Positions 1-9,349 of a stretch of 64,000 nt of DNA are shown here, piece after piece (positions within the stretch are counted from its first letter, which is position 1; each line of letters begins with the position of its first letter). The position numbers were made by a program, and so were the translations under genes. The notes beneath the pieces are model-generated. The model saw only the letters and a list, made by a program, of their open reading frames with translations, made no database searches and was not told the origin of the DNA. The DNA is from Affinundibacterium fentianense (GTDB lineage: Bacteria; Pseudomonadota; Gammaproteobacteria; Burkholderiales; Burkholderiaceae_D), in contig NZ_JAGSPJ010000004.1 in NCBI RefSeq assembly GCF_018139545.1, positions 248,001 through 312,000 of the forward strand, in the 5' to 3' direction.

Positions 1-756
1 GATAGCGACAGTTTTTCTAATTGACTCCTCTGGAGCCTGATAAGTAATTCCCTGCTGGATAGAAATGAGATTTGCTACAAGCAGTTTGTTATCTAAATGA
101 TCCGCAACGAATCCATAGTTCTTGTCTCCTTTAAACGTATGTGCGGAATTCAATATTGTTCTCACTAACGTACCACGAGTTGCTGTACCATTTGATAACT
201 GAAAATTCCAATAGTTGAGACCTTCTTGATCAACACTCTCCCTTCCAAGTACATTTCGGTAAATAACTTTGATGAAATCGGCATTGGTCATGCTGTCGGT
301 GTATCCAGTTACTTCCGAAAAATTAAGTCCGGCACGATAAAACGATTCTCCTATTTGATCAAAAGTCATTCCCGCAACTTTTCGACCAATCCAATATTCG
401 AGCCCATCCGCGTCAGGAATTCTACTGAAATAGGCAATATAAAGTTCAATGATCGCATTCATGTCTGTTACCGGAATTTTTCTATATGCTTCACCCATTT
501 TTAAATTTACATTCAGATCGACGAATCTAAATACATCCGCCGAAGTGAAAATTTGAGAAACACCATTTTTATCGGTAACAACAAATGAATCACTTTTCTT
601 TAAAATTGCATAATCTGAGCGAGGACCATCGAAGGTAATAATCGATTGAGTTGATTGAGGAGCCGGAGCTAGAGTAGCGCTCAGAGTTGAAGAGTCACCA
701 CCACCTCCACATGCAGTGAGAAGAGCGACTAATATCAATGAGAGTTTGGTCTTCAT
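1..756 (-). CDS. DUF4214-containing lipoprotein, C-terminus cut by window edge
   Basis: The reading frame is open from an ATG at 756 to the first base of the window, so 252 codons are visible and the C-terminus is missing. An AAGGA ribosome binding site precedes the ATG. The N-terminus is a lipoprotein signal: MKTK, a hydrophobic stretch, then the lipobox LLTAC with Cys at about residue 14 followed by GGGGD. Two motifs of the form GLEYW and GLNYW, about 50 residues apart (IPDADGLEYW and VDQEGLNYW), are typical of the DUF4214 helical repeat seen in secreted and surface-layer proteins. I infer an outer-membrane or periplasmic lipoprotein of unknown role. The gene is visibly A+T-richer than the DNA beyond 3.3 kb. 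Confidence 0.75.
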   Translation of the reverse strand, partial: MKTKLSLILVALLTACGGGGDSSTLSATLAPAPQSTQSIITFDGPRSDYAILKKSDSFVVTDKNGVSQIFTSADVFRFVDLNVNLKMGEAYRKIPVTDMNAIIELYIAYFSRIPDADGLEYWIGRKVAGMTFDQIGESFYRAGLNFSEVTGYTDSMTNADFIKVIYRNVLGRESVDQEGLNYWNFQLSNGTATRGTLVRTILNSAHTFKGDKNYGFVADHLDNKLLVANLISIQQGITYQAPEESIRKTVAI

Positions 757-821
757 TTTGAATCCTTGTTATAGGTATTTTATGTTTCTTCGATAGTGAT
801 CTTACAGACTCGGCATTTAAT

Positions 822-1130
822 TTAACGATCTGCTTCAGCAAATTTAGAAAGCTCATTAATTAGGGCGCGATCTTTTACCCAAGAAATTCCGTTTTGAAGA
901 TTACTCAGACGATATACAGCAGCATCACTAGCGTTGAGAGTGTGCCATCCTTTTTTAATTGAAAAACGAGCCGAATAGGTTACCACCCAACATTTTATGC
1001 GGGGCCGTGGTTGATTCGATTTAAATGCTCCGTACTTTCCGATGTCACCGTCCAAGCTTACTTGCGGAACATTTGCACCTTCTATCTCGAAAGTATGTAT
1101 GACGCGTTTCTTGCGGGGGAGTTCTGACAT
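822..1130 (-). CDS. Hypothetical protein, 102 aa
   Basis: This is a complete frame of 102 codons starting ATG TCA GAA. No family is recognised. The protein is basic at the N-terminus (PRKKR), has no signal peptide or membrane segment, and is rich in short beta-like stretches (CWVVTYSARF). The ribosome binding site is weak. It lies 65 bases upstream of the DUF4214 lipoprotein gene on the same strand, so the two could be co-transcribed. No competing frame of similar length covers the interval, which is the main support for calling it a gene. Confidence 0.5.
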   Translation of the reverse strand: MSELPRKKRVIHTFEIEGANVPQVSLDGDIGKYGAFKSNQPRPRIKCWVVTYSARFSIKKGWHTLNASDAAVYRLSNLQNGISWVKDRALINELSKFAEADR

Positions 1131-1510
1131 TCACACACTATTTGAAAATGTTTGAGGCCCCCCTTCTTTTCAGATCTGCCCATTAATTGGACACAAAGCG
1201 GTACTGAGATACTTCTGGAGTAGCAGTGCTACTTGGGCGAAAACAGCAACAGCATTTTCGCTAGAACCACATGGGTGACTGGTGCGATTCACGCAACCAC
1301 ACATTGAAGCAAAAGGCACGACAGCATTTTGAAACGAATGTGCGATGGCGTTACAGGAAAATTTTTATCGCGGTAATTTGCGAGTATTTGGTTCGACTTC
1401 TTGACTACCGGGGGCTAATGGATGACTCCTTGATTTTTTTATTTAGACTTTATCCAAAATCATTGTTACTGTTATGATGATTATTTTAATTAACTTGTGT
1501 AGGTTTCCAA
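1131..1510. other. Non-coding stretch with two adjacent hairpins
   Basis: No convincing gene lies here; a 68-codon frame starting at 1271 has no family signature or ribosome binding site. Two dyads sit side by side: a 15-base palindrome at 1219-1233 (AGTAGCA-G-TGCTACT) and a 7-bp stem at 1237-1243/1255-1261 (GCGAAAA / TTTTCGC). They lie 250-290 bases upstream of the ATPase gene. They could be the remains of a mobile element, a structured RNA, or a regulatory site; the sequence does not decide. Confidence 0.4.
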
Positions 1511-2758
1511 ATGCGTAAACTAGTAATTAAAGATTTTTCATGTATCGCAAAAGCTGAATTGGATTTTAGTCGGGTAACGGTTCTAATTGGGCCACAGGCT
1601 AGCGGAAAAAGTATTTTGTGCAAACTAAGCTACTTTTTTATCGACATTTTGCAGGAACAATCGAATTTAGTGAGCGATCACGAAAATCTCGATTCGTTTA
1701 CAAAGCAATTAAAAATTAGGTTCTGCGAATGGTTCCCGCCATCTGCTTGGGGTGATAAGAAATTCAGCATCGATTTTTTTGCTGGTGAATATTCTGTTCA
1801 ACTGAGCAGAAAAACATACAAGGGTATGGTCAGCGAAGATTTTCGAGTGAAATACTCATCTGCGTTCGAGCAACAGTATAACGAAACGTACTTACAAGTT
1901 AAGAAATTTCTATCTAGACCCAAGAAGAACGAATCTGACTTTTTTGAGATTGAGTGGGAAATTAGACACCTGTGTGAAAAATCATTGTCTAAAGTTTTAG
2001 GTTCTGACTATGTTCCTTCGCAAATTTTTATACCTGCTGGACGATCTTTTTTTACAAGCATTGGAAAAGCGGTAGCGGCATTCGAGCAAGGTAAAGTTTT
2101 AGATCCATTGACAATTAGGTTTGGTCGAATTTTTGCCGCTTATAAAGATCGACGCTTTGGAATGAATAGTGAAAATGTTGAAAAAAGCGGCATTCGAGAG
2201 TCTCTTAACTTACTTTTGGGTGGCGATTATGTAAACAGGAATGATTCCGAATATGTTCAATCAACAGATGGAAGAAAAATCCCTATTTCCGCTCTTTCAT
2301 CTGGTCAACAAGAACTATTGCCATTGGTAACGGTATTACCACGGTTTATTTCGGCGAGCCGCCGAAATATTTATATCGAGGAGCCAGAAGCGCATTTATT
2401 TCCCTCTGCTCAAAGCAAATTGGTGGAAATATTCTCCAATTTAATTAATCAAACTCGCAATAATGTGGACATGGTATTGACAACACATAGTCCGTACGTT
2501 CTGGTTAAATTAAACAATTTAATTAAGGCTGGTCAGTTAGGTAGAGTACAAATTCGAGACCGCTCAACAAAAGTAAGTGAAGTTATCCCAAAGAATTTTT
2601 GGATGCGTCCAAATTTTGTGAAAGCTTACGCAATAATTAACGGTGAACTTAAAAACATAATTGATAAAGATGGCTTCATAGATGCAGAATATCTTGACGA
2701 CGTCTCGGGTGAAATTTCGAATGAATTTATGCGTCTCCTAGAAATTGAGGTCGCGTAA
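1511..2758 (+). CDS. AAA/ABC-type ATPase (RecF/OLD-like, AAA_15/AAA_21 type)
   Basis: The 415-residue protein has the layout of a RecF/OLD/SMC-like ATPase. Walker A is GPQASGKS (27-34), right after an N-terminal beta strand (MRKLVIKDFSCI). An ABC-like signature ALSSGQQ begins at 261, Walker B IYIEEPEAH spans about 287-295, and the switch histidine is in TTHSP (His326). The middle, about 60-255, is a family-specific insertion with several aromatic and charged patches. No C-terminal TOPRIM nuclease domain as in OLD or GajA is present: the protein stops about 90 residues after the switch histidine. Its stop overlaps the start of the next gene by four bases (ATGA), so the two products are almost certainly made together. 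Such ATPases often act as the sensor or motor of phage-defence or toxin modules; that role here is inference. Confidence 0.9.
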   Translation: MRKLVIKDFSCIAKAELDFSRVTVLIGPQASGKSILCKLSYFFIDILQEQSNLVSDHENLDSFTKQLKIRFCEWFPPSAWGDKKFSIDFFAGEYSVQLSRKTYKGMVSEDFRVKYSSAFEQQYNETYLQVKKFLSRPKKNESDFFEIEWEIRHLCEKSLSKVLGSDYVPSQIFIPAGRSFFTSIGKAVAAFEQGKVLDPLTIRFGRIFAAYKDRRFGMNSENVEKSGIRESLNLLLGGDYVNRNDSEYVQSTDGRKIPISALSSGQQELLPLVTVLPRFISASRRNIYIEEPEAHLFPSAQSKLVEIFSNLINQTRNNVDMVLTTHSPYVLVKLNNLIKAGQLGRVQIRDRSTKVSEVIPKNFWMRPNFVKAYAIINGELKNIIDKDGFIDAEYLDDVSGEISNEFMRLLEIEVA

Positions 2759-3213
2759 TGACACCGACAGAAATAAAATCTCAATTCTACAAAAAAACAA
2801 ATTCTTCAAAAATTAAAGTAGAGGAAAATGGTAAACAAGCCGTATTTTTGAATCCAAATCGAAGTGCTTATTTCGTGATTAGAGTCGACGGTCATTTAAT
2901 TAAAAATAAGGTCGCTTGTGATTTCGTTGTTTCGAAAGAAGAATTTGCGGATTTAATGATCGAATTAAAAGGCATGGATGTAGACCACGCTGTGGAACAA
3001 GTTCTTTCAACAGCAAAATTTTGGCATGACACAGCACTTAGAGAAGGAAAAATCGCGGCGCTCGTAGTCAGCTCGAGATATCCACGATTTGATTCAAAAG
3101 TCGCTCGGTACAAAGAAAAATTCGCACGACAATTTAAAGGTCCTTTGCATTTAGTTACAAAGAACCAAGAATATTGCATGGAGCGAGTAGTCGAATTCAA
3201 TGGGCCATTATAG
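2758..3213 (+). CDS. Small PD-(D/E)XK-like putative nuclease, partner of the ATPase
   Basis: The 151-residue protein follows the ATPase with a four-base ATGA overlap. A central block reads VDGHLI...ACDFVV, then about a dozen residues, then IELKG. This gives Asp55, Glu69 and Lys71 in a D-X13-E-X-K arrangement, the catalytic pattern of PD-(D/E)XK nucleases such as Holliday-junction resolvase-like and restriction enzymes. After it comes a helix (DHAVEQVLSTAKFW), as expected for that fold, and a strand (IAALVVSSR). There is no signal peptide or membrane segment. I infer an ATPase-controlled nuclease effector. The nuclease assignment rests on motif spacing only. It could instead be an inactive partner or regulatory subunit. 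Confidence 0.75.
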   Translation: MTPTEIKSQFYKKTNSSKIKVEENGKQAVFLNPNRSAYFVIRVDGHLIKNKVACDFVVSKEEFADLMIELKGMDVDHAVEQVLSTAKFWHDTALREGKIAALVVSSRYPRFDSKVARYKEKFARQFKGPLHLVTKNQEYCMERVVEFNGPL

Positions 3214-3266
3214 TCGGAATGGAGTAATCATTAATTCCATATGTGCCACGAAGGCAAAACATATGA

Positions 3267-3295
3267 AAGGGAGGGCACTAATCGTGACCTCCCTT
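3267..3295. terminator. Hairpin between convergent genes
   Basis: An 8-bp stem, AAGGGAGG (3267-3274) with CCTCCCTT (3288-3295), encloses a 13-base loop with a further CAC/GTG pairing. It lies between the end of the nuclease-like gene and the end of the glutamate dehydrogenase gene, so it can serve both strands. Neither side has a strong T-run. Confidence 0.5.
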
Positions 3296-3311
3296 CAAGC
3301 TACATTCAACC

Positions 3312-6300
3312 TCAAGCCAACCCACGCAACTCCCGCAACGCCACAGACACCGGTGCCAAATCCGCCCCCTGCGTCGTAATCGTCGCCAACAATTGATTCA
3401 ACTTCGCAATCGCTGCGGTGTGTTGTTCGCGCCATGTTGCGATGTCTTCTTGGCGTGATAGCAGTGATTTGGTGACTTGGCTGGCGATCGAATACACGTC
3501 GTCGCGGGCGCTGCCGCGGGCTTGTGTTTGCCATAGCGTGTCGGTTGGTAGGCGATTGATTTGATCACGCCAGCCGGTTAAGCCTAGTTCGGCGTCGACA
3601 CCAAAATAGGTGCGCGCTGCTTTTTCTAAATCGCTGCCTGTGCTTTGTGCGAGGTCGACTAAATCCAGCGCTGGGAAGATGAATTCCAAGGCGGCGAGAT
3701 TTTCGGCGAGGCCTGCTTCAACACCTGCTTGGACCAAGGCTGCGCTGGCTTCTTGCAGGCTGGCGTAGGCAGCTGCTGGCAACCATGTGGAGACGTTGGC
3801 GCGTAGTTCGCGTGCACCTGGTTGGTAACGTTGGATCAGCGTTGGCAAGTCGGCGTTTTGAGTGCGGGCACGTAGCATCCAACGTGAGGCGCGTTGTGCA
3901 ATCGCTGTCAATTTGCTGAGCAAGTCTAATTGCAGTTTGGAATCGACTTTGTAATCCAAGGCGTCGATTTGATCCCACAGCGCTTCTAAGTCAAAAATCT
4001 CGCGTGCTAAAGTGAAGGCGCGGATCACATCGGCGGCGGAAGCGGCGGCTTCTGAGGCGATGAAATTGACAAAGGTCGCGCCAGTGCGATTGACCACGGT
4101 GTTGGTGATGAAGGTGGCGATGATCTCACGCTTCAATTGGTGATTGGCAATCGCTTCTGGGAACTTCTCTGATAAAACTTGTGGGAAGTAGGCCTTCAAA
4201 GCGCGGCTGAAGAATGGGTCGTCTGGCAAATTAGACGCGACCAATTCATCAAACACCGCCATCTTGGCGTAGGCTAAGACGACTGCGTTTTCTGGTGCGG
4301 TGAGGCCTTGTTTGTGGGCGCGACGACGAGCGATTTCTTCATCCGATGGAAGGAATTCAATCGCACGGTTTAAGCGACCTTGGCGCTCTAAGGTTTGCAT
4401 CAATCGTTGCTGACCATCGAGGACATACAGCGGACGATGGCAAGCGATGTCGAGTGCTTGGCCTTGGTAGTAGTTGTCGGTTAACACCAAATGGCCGACT
4501 TCATCGGTCATCGAGGCTAACAAATCATTACGTTGTTTGAGCGTGAGATCGCCTGCTTCGGTGATCGCGCCAACCAAGATCTTGATATTGACTTCGTGAT
4601 CGGAGCAATCGACACCGGCGGAATTATCAATCGCGTCGGTGTAGATGCGACCACCTTTTTGCGCGAATTCGATACGACCGTTTTGGGTGCAACCGAGGTT
4701 ACCGCCTTCTGCCAAGACTTTGCAACGCAGCTCGTTACCATTGACGCGGAAAGCATCGCTGGATTTGTCGCCGACTTGGGCATGGGTTTCAAACGTGGCT
4801 TTAACGTAGGTGCCGATACCGCCGTTGTAGAGCAAATCGACAGGCGCTTGCAAGATCGCTTTGAGCAATTCGACAGGCGTGAGTTCTGCGGTCTCGATGC
4901 CTAACACAGCGCGCGCTTCTGGGCTGAGGCTAATTGATTTAGCACCACGTGGATAGACGCCGCCGCCTTTGGAGATTAAGTCTTTGTTGTAATCATCCCA
5001 GCTGGAGCGCGGTAGATTGAACATGCGTTGGCGTTCAGCGAATGACTTAGCGACATCCGGATTTGGGTCGATGAAAATATGGCGGTGATCGAATGCCAAT
5101 ACCAACTTAATTTGTTCGGATAAGAGCATGCCGTTACCAAACACGTCGCCCGACATATCGCCGATACCTGCCACGGTGAATGGCGTGGTTTGGGTGTTGT
5201 GACCGAAAGAGCGGAAATGACGTTTGACCGATTCCCATGCGCCACGTGCGGTGATGCCCATTTTTTTGTGGTCGTAACCGACGGAGCCACCAGAGGCAAA
5301 TGCATCGCCTAGCCAGAAGCCGTAATCGGCTGAAACACCATTCGCGATATCAGAGAAAGTTGCCGTACCTTTGTCGGCAGCAACCACCAAATATGGATCA
5401 TCTGGATCATGGCGTACCACTTTGGTCGGTGGTACGACATTACCTTTGACGATGTTGTCGGTCACGTCTAACAGGCCTGACAAGAAGATCTTGTAGCATG
5501 CCACGCCTTCGGCTTGGTAGGCTTCGCGATCTGACATTGCAGGTGGATTTTTGAGGACGAAACCACCTTTAGAGCCGACTGGCACAATGACGGTATTTTT
5601 AACTTGCTGCGCTTTGACCAAACCAAGAATCTCGGTACGGAAATCTTCACGACGATCTGACCAACGCAGACCACCGCGCGCGACTTTGCCGCCGCGTAAA
5701 TGCACACCTTCGACACGTGGGGAATAGACCCAGATTTCGAATAATGGTTTTGGTTCTGGCACGCCTGGTACTTCGCGTGGATTGAGTTTGAAACTCATGT
5801 AAGGCTTGAACGCACCGGTCTCTGTGGTTTGCCACAAGTTAGTACGTAGCGTTGCCAAAATCGTGGCGATGAATTGGCGTAAGATGCGGTCTTCATCCAG
5901 ACTCGCAACTTGGCTCATCGCTGCTTCGATTTGTTCGCGGATGTGTTTTTGTGCTGCATCACGATCACCAACAAAATCAGGCTTAAAGCGTGCGCCGAAT
6001 AATTCAGCGATCAATTGCGTAATGCCGCTGTTTTTGTTCAAAGCCGCTTCGATATAGTTTTGGCTGTAAGCGAAACCGAGTTGTTTGAAATAGCGTGAGC
6101 ATGCACGCAAGACCGCGATAGAGCGAGCATCGAGTGCGGTGTTCAATACCAAACGATTCAGATCATCACTCTCAACTTCACCACGCCATGCTTGGCAGAA
6201 CAGTTCTTCAAAACGGGCTTTGACCGCAGCCAGATCAGTTTCGACTGGCAATTGCAAACCCAGATCATGAATCCATAATTCGCTAGCGCCATCTGCTACG

Positions 6301-8072
6301 TGGTAAGGATGTTCGTCGAGTACACGTGCGCCCATGCGTTCTAGCACAGGTAGAGAATCGGACAAGGCGACTTTAGAGGTGTTGTAAATCTTAAATCGCA
6401 ACAAACCCGCGACGGCATCTAAAGGACGATACAGCTTAACTGCCAATGGCGCGGCATTTGATAAGCCTGCCAAGATATCGGCGTCTTCAGCACCTGCTTG
6501 TGGGGAGAAGTCTTCGCGATAGGCGCTTGGGAAAGCATTCGCAAAACGATTCGCCAAATCCAAACCACGGCCTTCACCATGCGTGCGCAAGAGTTCGTTG
6601 CTGCAATCATCTTCCCAACGTTGTGCGAGTTTGGCGATGCGGGCTTCGAGCGCAGACACGTTCACATTCAACGGCGCATCGGCTTTGGCACGAACCAAAT
6701 AGTGAATACGCGCTAAAGGACTATCGGTCAGCATCGGTGTGAATTCGATCGATTGACCATCTAAGGCGCTCATCAATTCGCTACTGATCTTGACGCGCAA
6801 TTCGGTGTTGTAGCGATCACGCGGCACAAACACTTGTGCCGAAGTGAAGCGACCAAACGGATCACGGCGCAAGAACAGACGCACACGCTGACGCTCTTGC
6901 AAACGCAAAATACCAATCGCGTGATCGGTCAAGGTAGCGGTATCGACTTGGAATAATTCATCACGTGGATAATCATCAAGAATCGATTGCAATGCTTTAG
7001 CGGCATGGCTCTCAGGCACGACACCTGCGGCACTCATCACAGCAGCAGTGCGTTGGCGTACTTGTGGAATCTCACTCACTGCTGCGGAATACGCGGTGGA
7101 AGTGTAGAGACCGAGGAAGCGCGATTCACCAATCACTTGACCGGCATCGTTAAAGCGTTTGACCGCGATGTAATCGAGCCATGCTGGGCGATGCACGGTG
7201 GCGCGTGTCATAGCTTTGGTGACTAAGACCGTTTCGTCGGAATCGATCAATGCCACAACTTCAGGCGGCAATAAGGTTTCGTTGGTATTGACCTTGCCAC
7301 GCAAAATGCCGAGGCCAGAATCTGGCAATGCCACCAAACTAACTTGATTGCCATTGCGTTTGAGTTCGTAATCACGCGCACCCAAGAAAGTGAAATGACG
7401 ATCTTCTAACCAGCGCAAAAAGGCGATACCTTCGCCGTGGCTGTGATGCGTGCCGGTGAATTTTTCTGAGGCAGTGATGAGTTCTTTGACGCGGCCTAAC
7501 ATTGGCTGCCAATCAACCACGGCGCTACGCACATCGGCGAGCACATGCATCAAATCATCAACTAAGGCTTGTTGATCAGCGGCGCTGACGATGCGATCGC
7601 ATTCGACCAAGATTAAGGATTCCACCGGATCATTACGGCCAGCGGCAGTCGCCGCAGCGACGGTACTGACTTCGGCAATGCTGCCATCGGCATTGCGCGC
7701 CACGCTCATTAAAGGATGCACGATCCAGTGCGCGGTGCGACCTGTGCGGTTAATCGCCATCGTGACGGAATCGACCAAGAACGGCATATTGTCGTTCACG
7801 ATCTGCACCACGGTGTGCTCGCTGACAAAGCCATCTTCTGCCAAACTAGGGTTAAACACGCGGATCTTCGGCGTATTCGCTGCGCGCGGTGTATCTAACA
7901 AGCGCCAATGCGCGTTCGCCAGGGCAAACAAATTCGCCGCGCCACGGGCGGTGATTTCATCGGGATCGGTGTTTTCAAAATAAGCAGCGATAAAGCCGCC
8001 TTGACGTTTGCTGGCTGAGCCAGAATGTTCTTGGGCATATGCCATGAGTTCGGCAAAATGGGATGAGGTCAT
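3312..8072 (-). CDS. gdhB: NAD-specific glutamate dehydrogenase, large (180-kDa) type
   Basis: The enzyme oxidatively deaminates glutamate to 2-oxoglutarate and ammonium with NAD+, feeding amino-acid carbon into the TCA cycle in the cytoplasm. At 1586 residues it matches the large bacterial NAD-GDH family (Bac_GDH), not the roughly 450-residue hexameric enzymes. The N-terminal half, about 1-700, is the regulatory region of this family with ACT-like segments. The catalytic core follows: RGGLRWSDRREDFRTE near 800, PVGSKGGFVLK near 830 and the Rossmann-side motif YNGGIGTYVK near 1080. The start has an AAGGA site (AAGGAACAAGC-ATG). The gene stands alone. The 1586-residue frame is unbroken, so no truncation is visible. 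The symbol follows Pseudomonas usage. Confidence 0.95.
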   Translation of the reverse strand: MTSSHFAELMAYAQEHSGSASKRQGGFIAAYFENTDPDEITARGAANLFALANAHWRLLDTPRAANTPKIRVFNPSLAEDGFVSEHTVVQIVNDNMPFLVDSVTMAINRTGRTAHWIVHPLMSVARNADGSIAEVSTVAAATAAGRNDPVESLILVECDRIVSAADQQALVDDLMHVLADVRSAVVDWQPMLGRVKELITASEKFTGTHHSHGEGIAFLRWLEDRHFTFLGARDYELKRNGNQVSLVALPDSGLGILRGKVNTNETLLPPEVVALIDSDETVLVTKAMTRATVHRPAWLDYIAVKRFNDAGQVIGESRFLGLYTSTAYSAAVSEIPQVRQRTAAVMSAAGVVPESHAAKALQSILDDYPRDELFQVDTATLTDHAIGILRLQERQRVRLFLRRDPFGRFTSAQVFVPRDRYNTELRVKISSELMSALDGQSIEFTPMLTDSPLARIHYLVRAKADAPLNVNVSALEARIAKLAQRWEDDCSNELLRTHGEGRGLDLANRFANAFPSAYREDFSPQAGAEDADILAGLSNAAPLAVKLYRPLDAVAGLLRFKIYNTSKVALSDSLPVLERMGARVLDEHPYHVADGASELWIHDLGLQLPVETDLAAVKARFEELFCQAWRGEVESDDLNRLVLNTALDARSIAVLRACSRYFKQLGFAYSQNYIEAALNKNSGITQLIAELFGARFKPDFVGDRDAAQKHIREQIEAAMSQVASLDEDRILRQFIATILATLRTNLWQTTETGAFKPYMSFKLNPREVPGVPEPKPLFEIWVYSPRVEGVHLRGGKVARGGLRWSDRREDFRTEILGLVKAQQVKNTVIVPVGSKGGFVLKNPPAMSDREAYQAEGVACYKIFLSGLLDVTDNIVKGNVVPPTKVVRHDPDDPYLVVAADKGTATFSDIANGVSADYGFWLGDAFASGGSVGYDHKKMGITARGAWESVKRHFRSFGHNTQTTPFTVAGIGDMSGDVFGNGMLLSEQIKLVLAFDHRHIFIDPNPDVAKSFAERQRMFNLPRSSWDDYNKDLISKGGGVYPRGAKSISLSPEARAVLGIETAELTPVELLKAILQAPVDLLYNGGIGTYVKATFETHAQVGDKSSDAFRVNGNELRCKVLAEGGNLGCTQNGRIEFAQKGGRIYTDAIDNSAGVDCSDHEVNIKILVGAITEAGDLTLKQRNDLLASMTDEVGHLVLTDNYYQGQALDIACHRPLYVLDGQQRLMQTLERQGRLNRAIEFLPSDEEIARRRAHKQGLTAPENAVVLAYAKMAVFDELVASNLPDDPFFSRALKAYFPQVLSEKFPEAIANHQLKREIIATFITNTVVNRTGATFVNFIASEAAASAADVIRAFTLAREIFDLEALWDQIDALDYKVDSKLQLDLLSKLTAIAQRASRWMLRARTQNADLPTLIQRYQPGARELRANVSTWLPAAAYASLQEASAALVQAGVEAGLAENLAALEFIFPALDLVDLAQSTGSDLEKAARTYFGVDAELGLTGWRDQINRLPTDTLWQTQARGSARDDVYSIASQVTKSLLSRQEDIATWREQHTAAIAKLNQLLATITTQGADLAPVSVALRELRGLA

Positions 8073-8438
8073 GCTTGTTCCTTACTTGTTTAAAGTTCAA
8101 GAAGTGCCAATTGTTTTAGTTTTAATGTTTGATTGCACACACTTTCTGGGTAAGAAAGCGGGCAATCAAACCTAGTGGAAAGTCTCTAGAAATTCCCATA
8201 TTGCAAGTATCCTCCATTCGGCAAGGAATGACAAATTTGAGAGCGGTTTTTCGAGGAGATCAATACCACCTGACAAAGTGGCGTCAGTGTAGCTTTAATT
8301 GAAATTGGCAGGCGGTAAGACCAGTCGGTGAAATACGATTGTTTGGTTTAGATCAAATGCCTGTCGCGCGATCAGCAGCGGGTCTGATTGGAATATCTGA
8401 CTGGGCGGATTTGGATGCCTTCTCGTTTGCCACTCTCC
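8073..8438. other. Non-coding stretch upstream of the glutamate dehydrogenase gene
   Basis: No gene is seen in these 366 bases. It holds the 5' region of the dehydrogenase gene on the minus strand and the 3' side of modE. No operator or terminator could be assigned with confidence. Confidence 0.5.
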
Positions 8439-9275
8439 TCAAGCTGGCACGCCCAAAATCACACTCGATGCTTTGAAAATGCCGGTTGCGGTTTGCCCGA
8501 CTTGTAGCGCCAATGCATGACAACTTTCATTTGTGATGGTGGCGGCGAGCGTCGCGCCGCCGGGGAGTTCGAGTACGATTTCGGTATTCACGGCGCCTTC
8601 TTGGATGCGCACAATATGGCCTTGGAGTTGATTGCGTGCCGATAGGCGTTGTGACTCACCGGCGCTAAGCAAGATGATGGAGGAAGATTTGATCAAGGCG
8701 AACACCTCAACACCGACTTGCAGCGCGAGCTCTTCGGTACTCTCATGACTGATATTAGCGACCATCGTCTGTCCGCCCGCTATGCTAAGGAGGATTTCGT
8801 CATTCACAGCGCCACGTTTGATTTGGGTGATGACACCTCGGTATTGATTGCGCACACTGGTTTTCATATTCATTTTTTTGAGCAGTAGAAAGTCGTCGGC
8901 CAACTTGTCGGCATGTTGCGCTAGTTGTTGGATAAATTGTTGATGCTCTTGTTCAATCAGCTTGAAGTTATCGACCAACTGCTGACCACGCTGCGTCAGG
9001 CGCGTGCCACCGCCACCTTTGCCGCCGGTAACACGCTCAACTAAGGGTTCGCCCGCCAAGTTATTCATGGTATCGATCGCATCCCATGCTGCTTTGTAGC
9101 TCATCTTGATTGCTTTCGCTGCTTGCGTGATGGAACCAGACTCGGCGATGTGGGCAAGGAGTTCGATTCGATTTTTTCCACCAAAATTTTCTCCATCGAC
9201 GGCTAGCCAGACGGCGCCTTGCAGACTCATCGTTTGATTTTTGGGTGTACTCATGCTCTTCTTTCTTGTCATCAC
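8439..9275 (-). CDS. modE: ModE, molybdate-responsive transcriptional regulator
   Basis: ModE binds molybdate and then represses the molybdate transporter operon. The protein is 278 residues, close to the usual 260-270. Residues about 25-120 are the ModE winged-helix domain, with RIELLAHIAESGSITQAAK, MSYKAAWDAIDTMNNL and the Gly-rich wing GGKGGGGTRLT. Two molybdate-binding (MOP/TOBE) domains follow, each beginning with a SVRNQYRG or SARNQLQG motif and ending with a KSSSIIL or KASSVIL strand. The start could also be Met8. It is the last gene of modA-modB-modC-modE, 74 bases after modC, so it is probably autoregulated through the operator upstream of modA. Confidence 0.95.
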   Translation of the reverse strand: MMTRKKSMSTPKNQTMSLQGAVWLAVDGENFGGKNRIELLAHIAESGSITQAAKAIKMSYKAAWDAIDTMNNLAGEPLVERVTGGKGGGGTRLTQRGQQLVDNFKLIEQEHQQFIQQLAQHADKLADDFLLLKKMNMKTSVRNQYRGVITQIKRGAVNDEILLSIAGGQTMVANISHESTEELALQVGVEVFALIKSSSIILLSAGESQRLSARNQLQGHIVRIQEGAVNTEIVLELPGGATLAATITNESCHALALQVGQTATGIFKASSVILGVPA

Positions 9276-9349
9276 CGTTTATCGTGCGTCGGGTTTTTCA
9301 TATTTTGCTTGCGTGTGGAATTCCTCCAACCGCTCTACGCATCAGGTAG

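Noticed and set aside
1200-1270. Retron-like non-coding RNA before the ATPase gene
   Set aside because: The hairpins suggest structure, but no reverse transcriptase gene is present nearby, so a retron is not supported.
1271-1477. 68-codon frame before the ATPase gene
   Set aside because: No ribosome binding site, no family resemblance and low-complexity end; not called as a gene.
4346-7983. Several 60-130 codon frames opposite the glutamate dehydrogenase gene
   Set aside because: All lie within the dehydrogenase gene on the other strand and show no motif; they are shadow frames.
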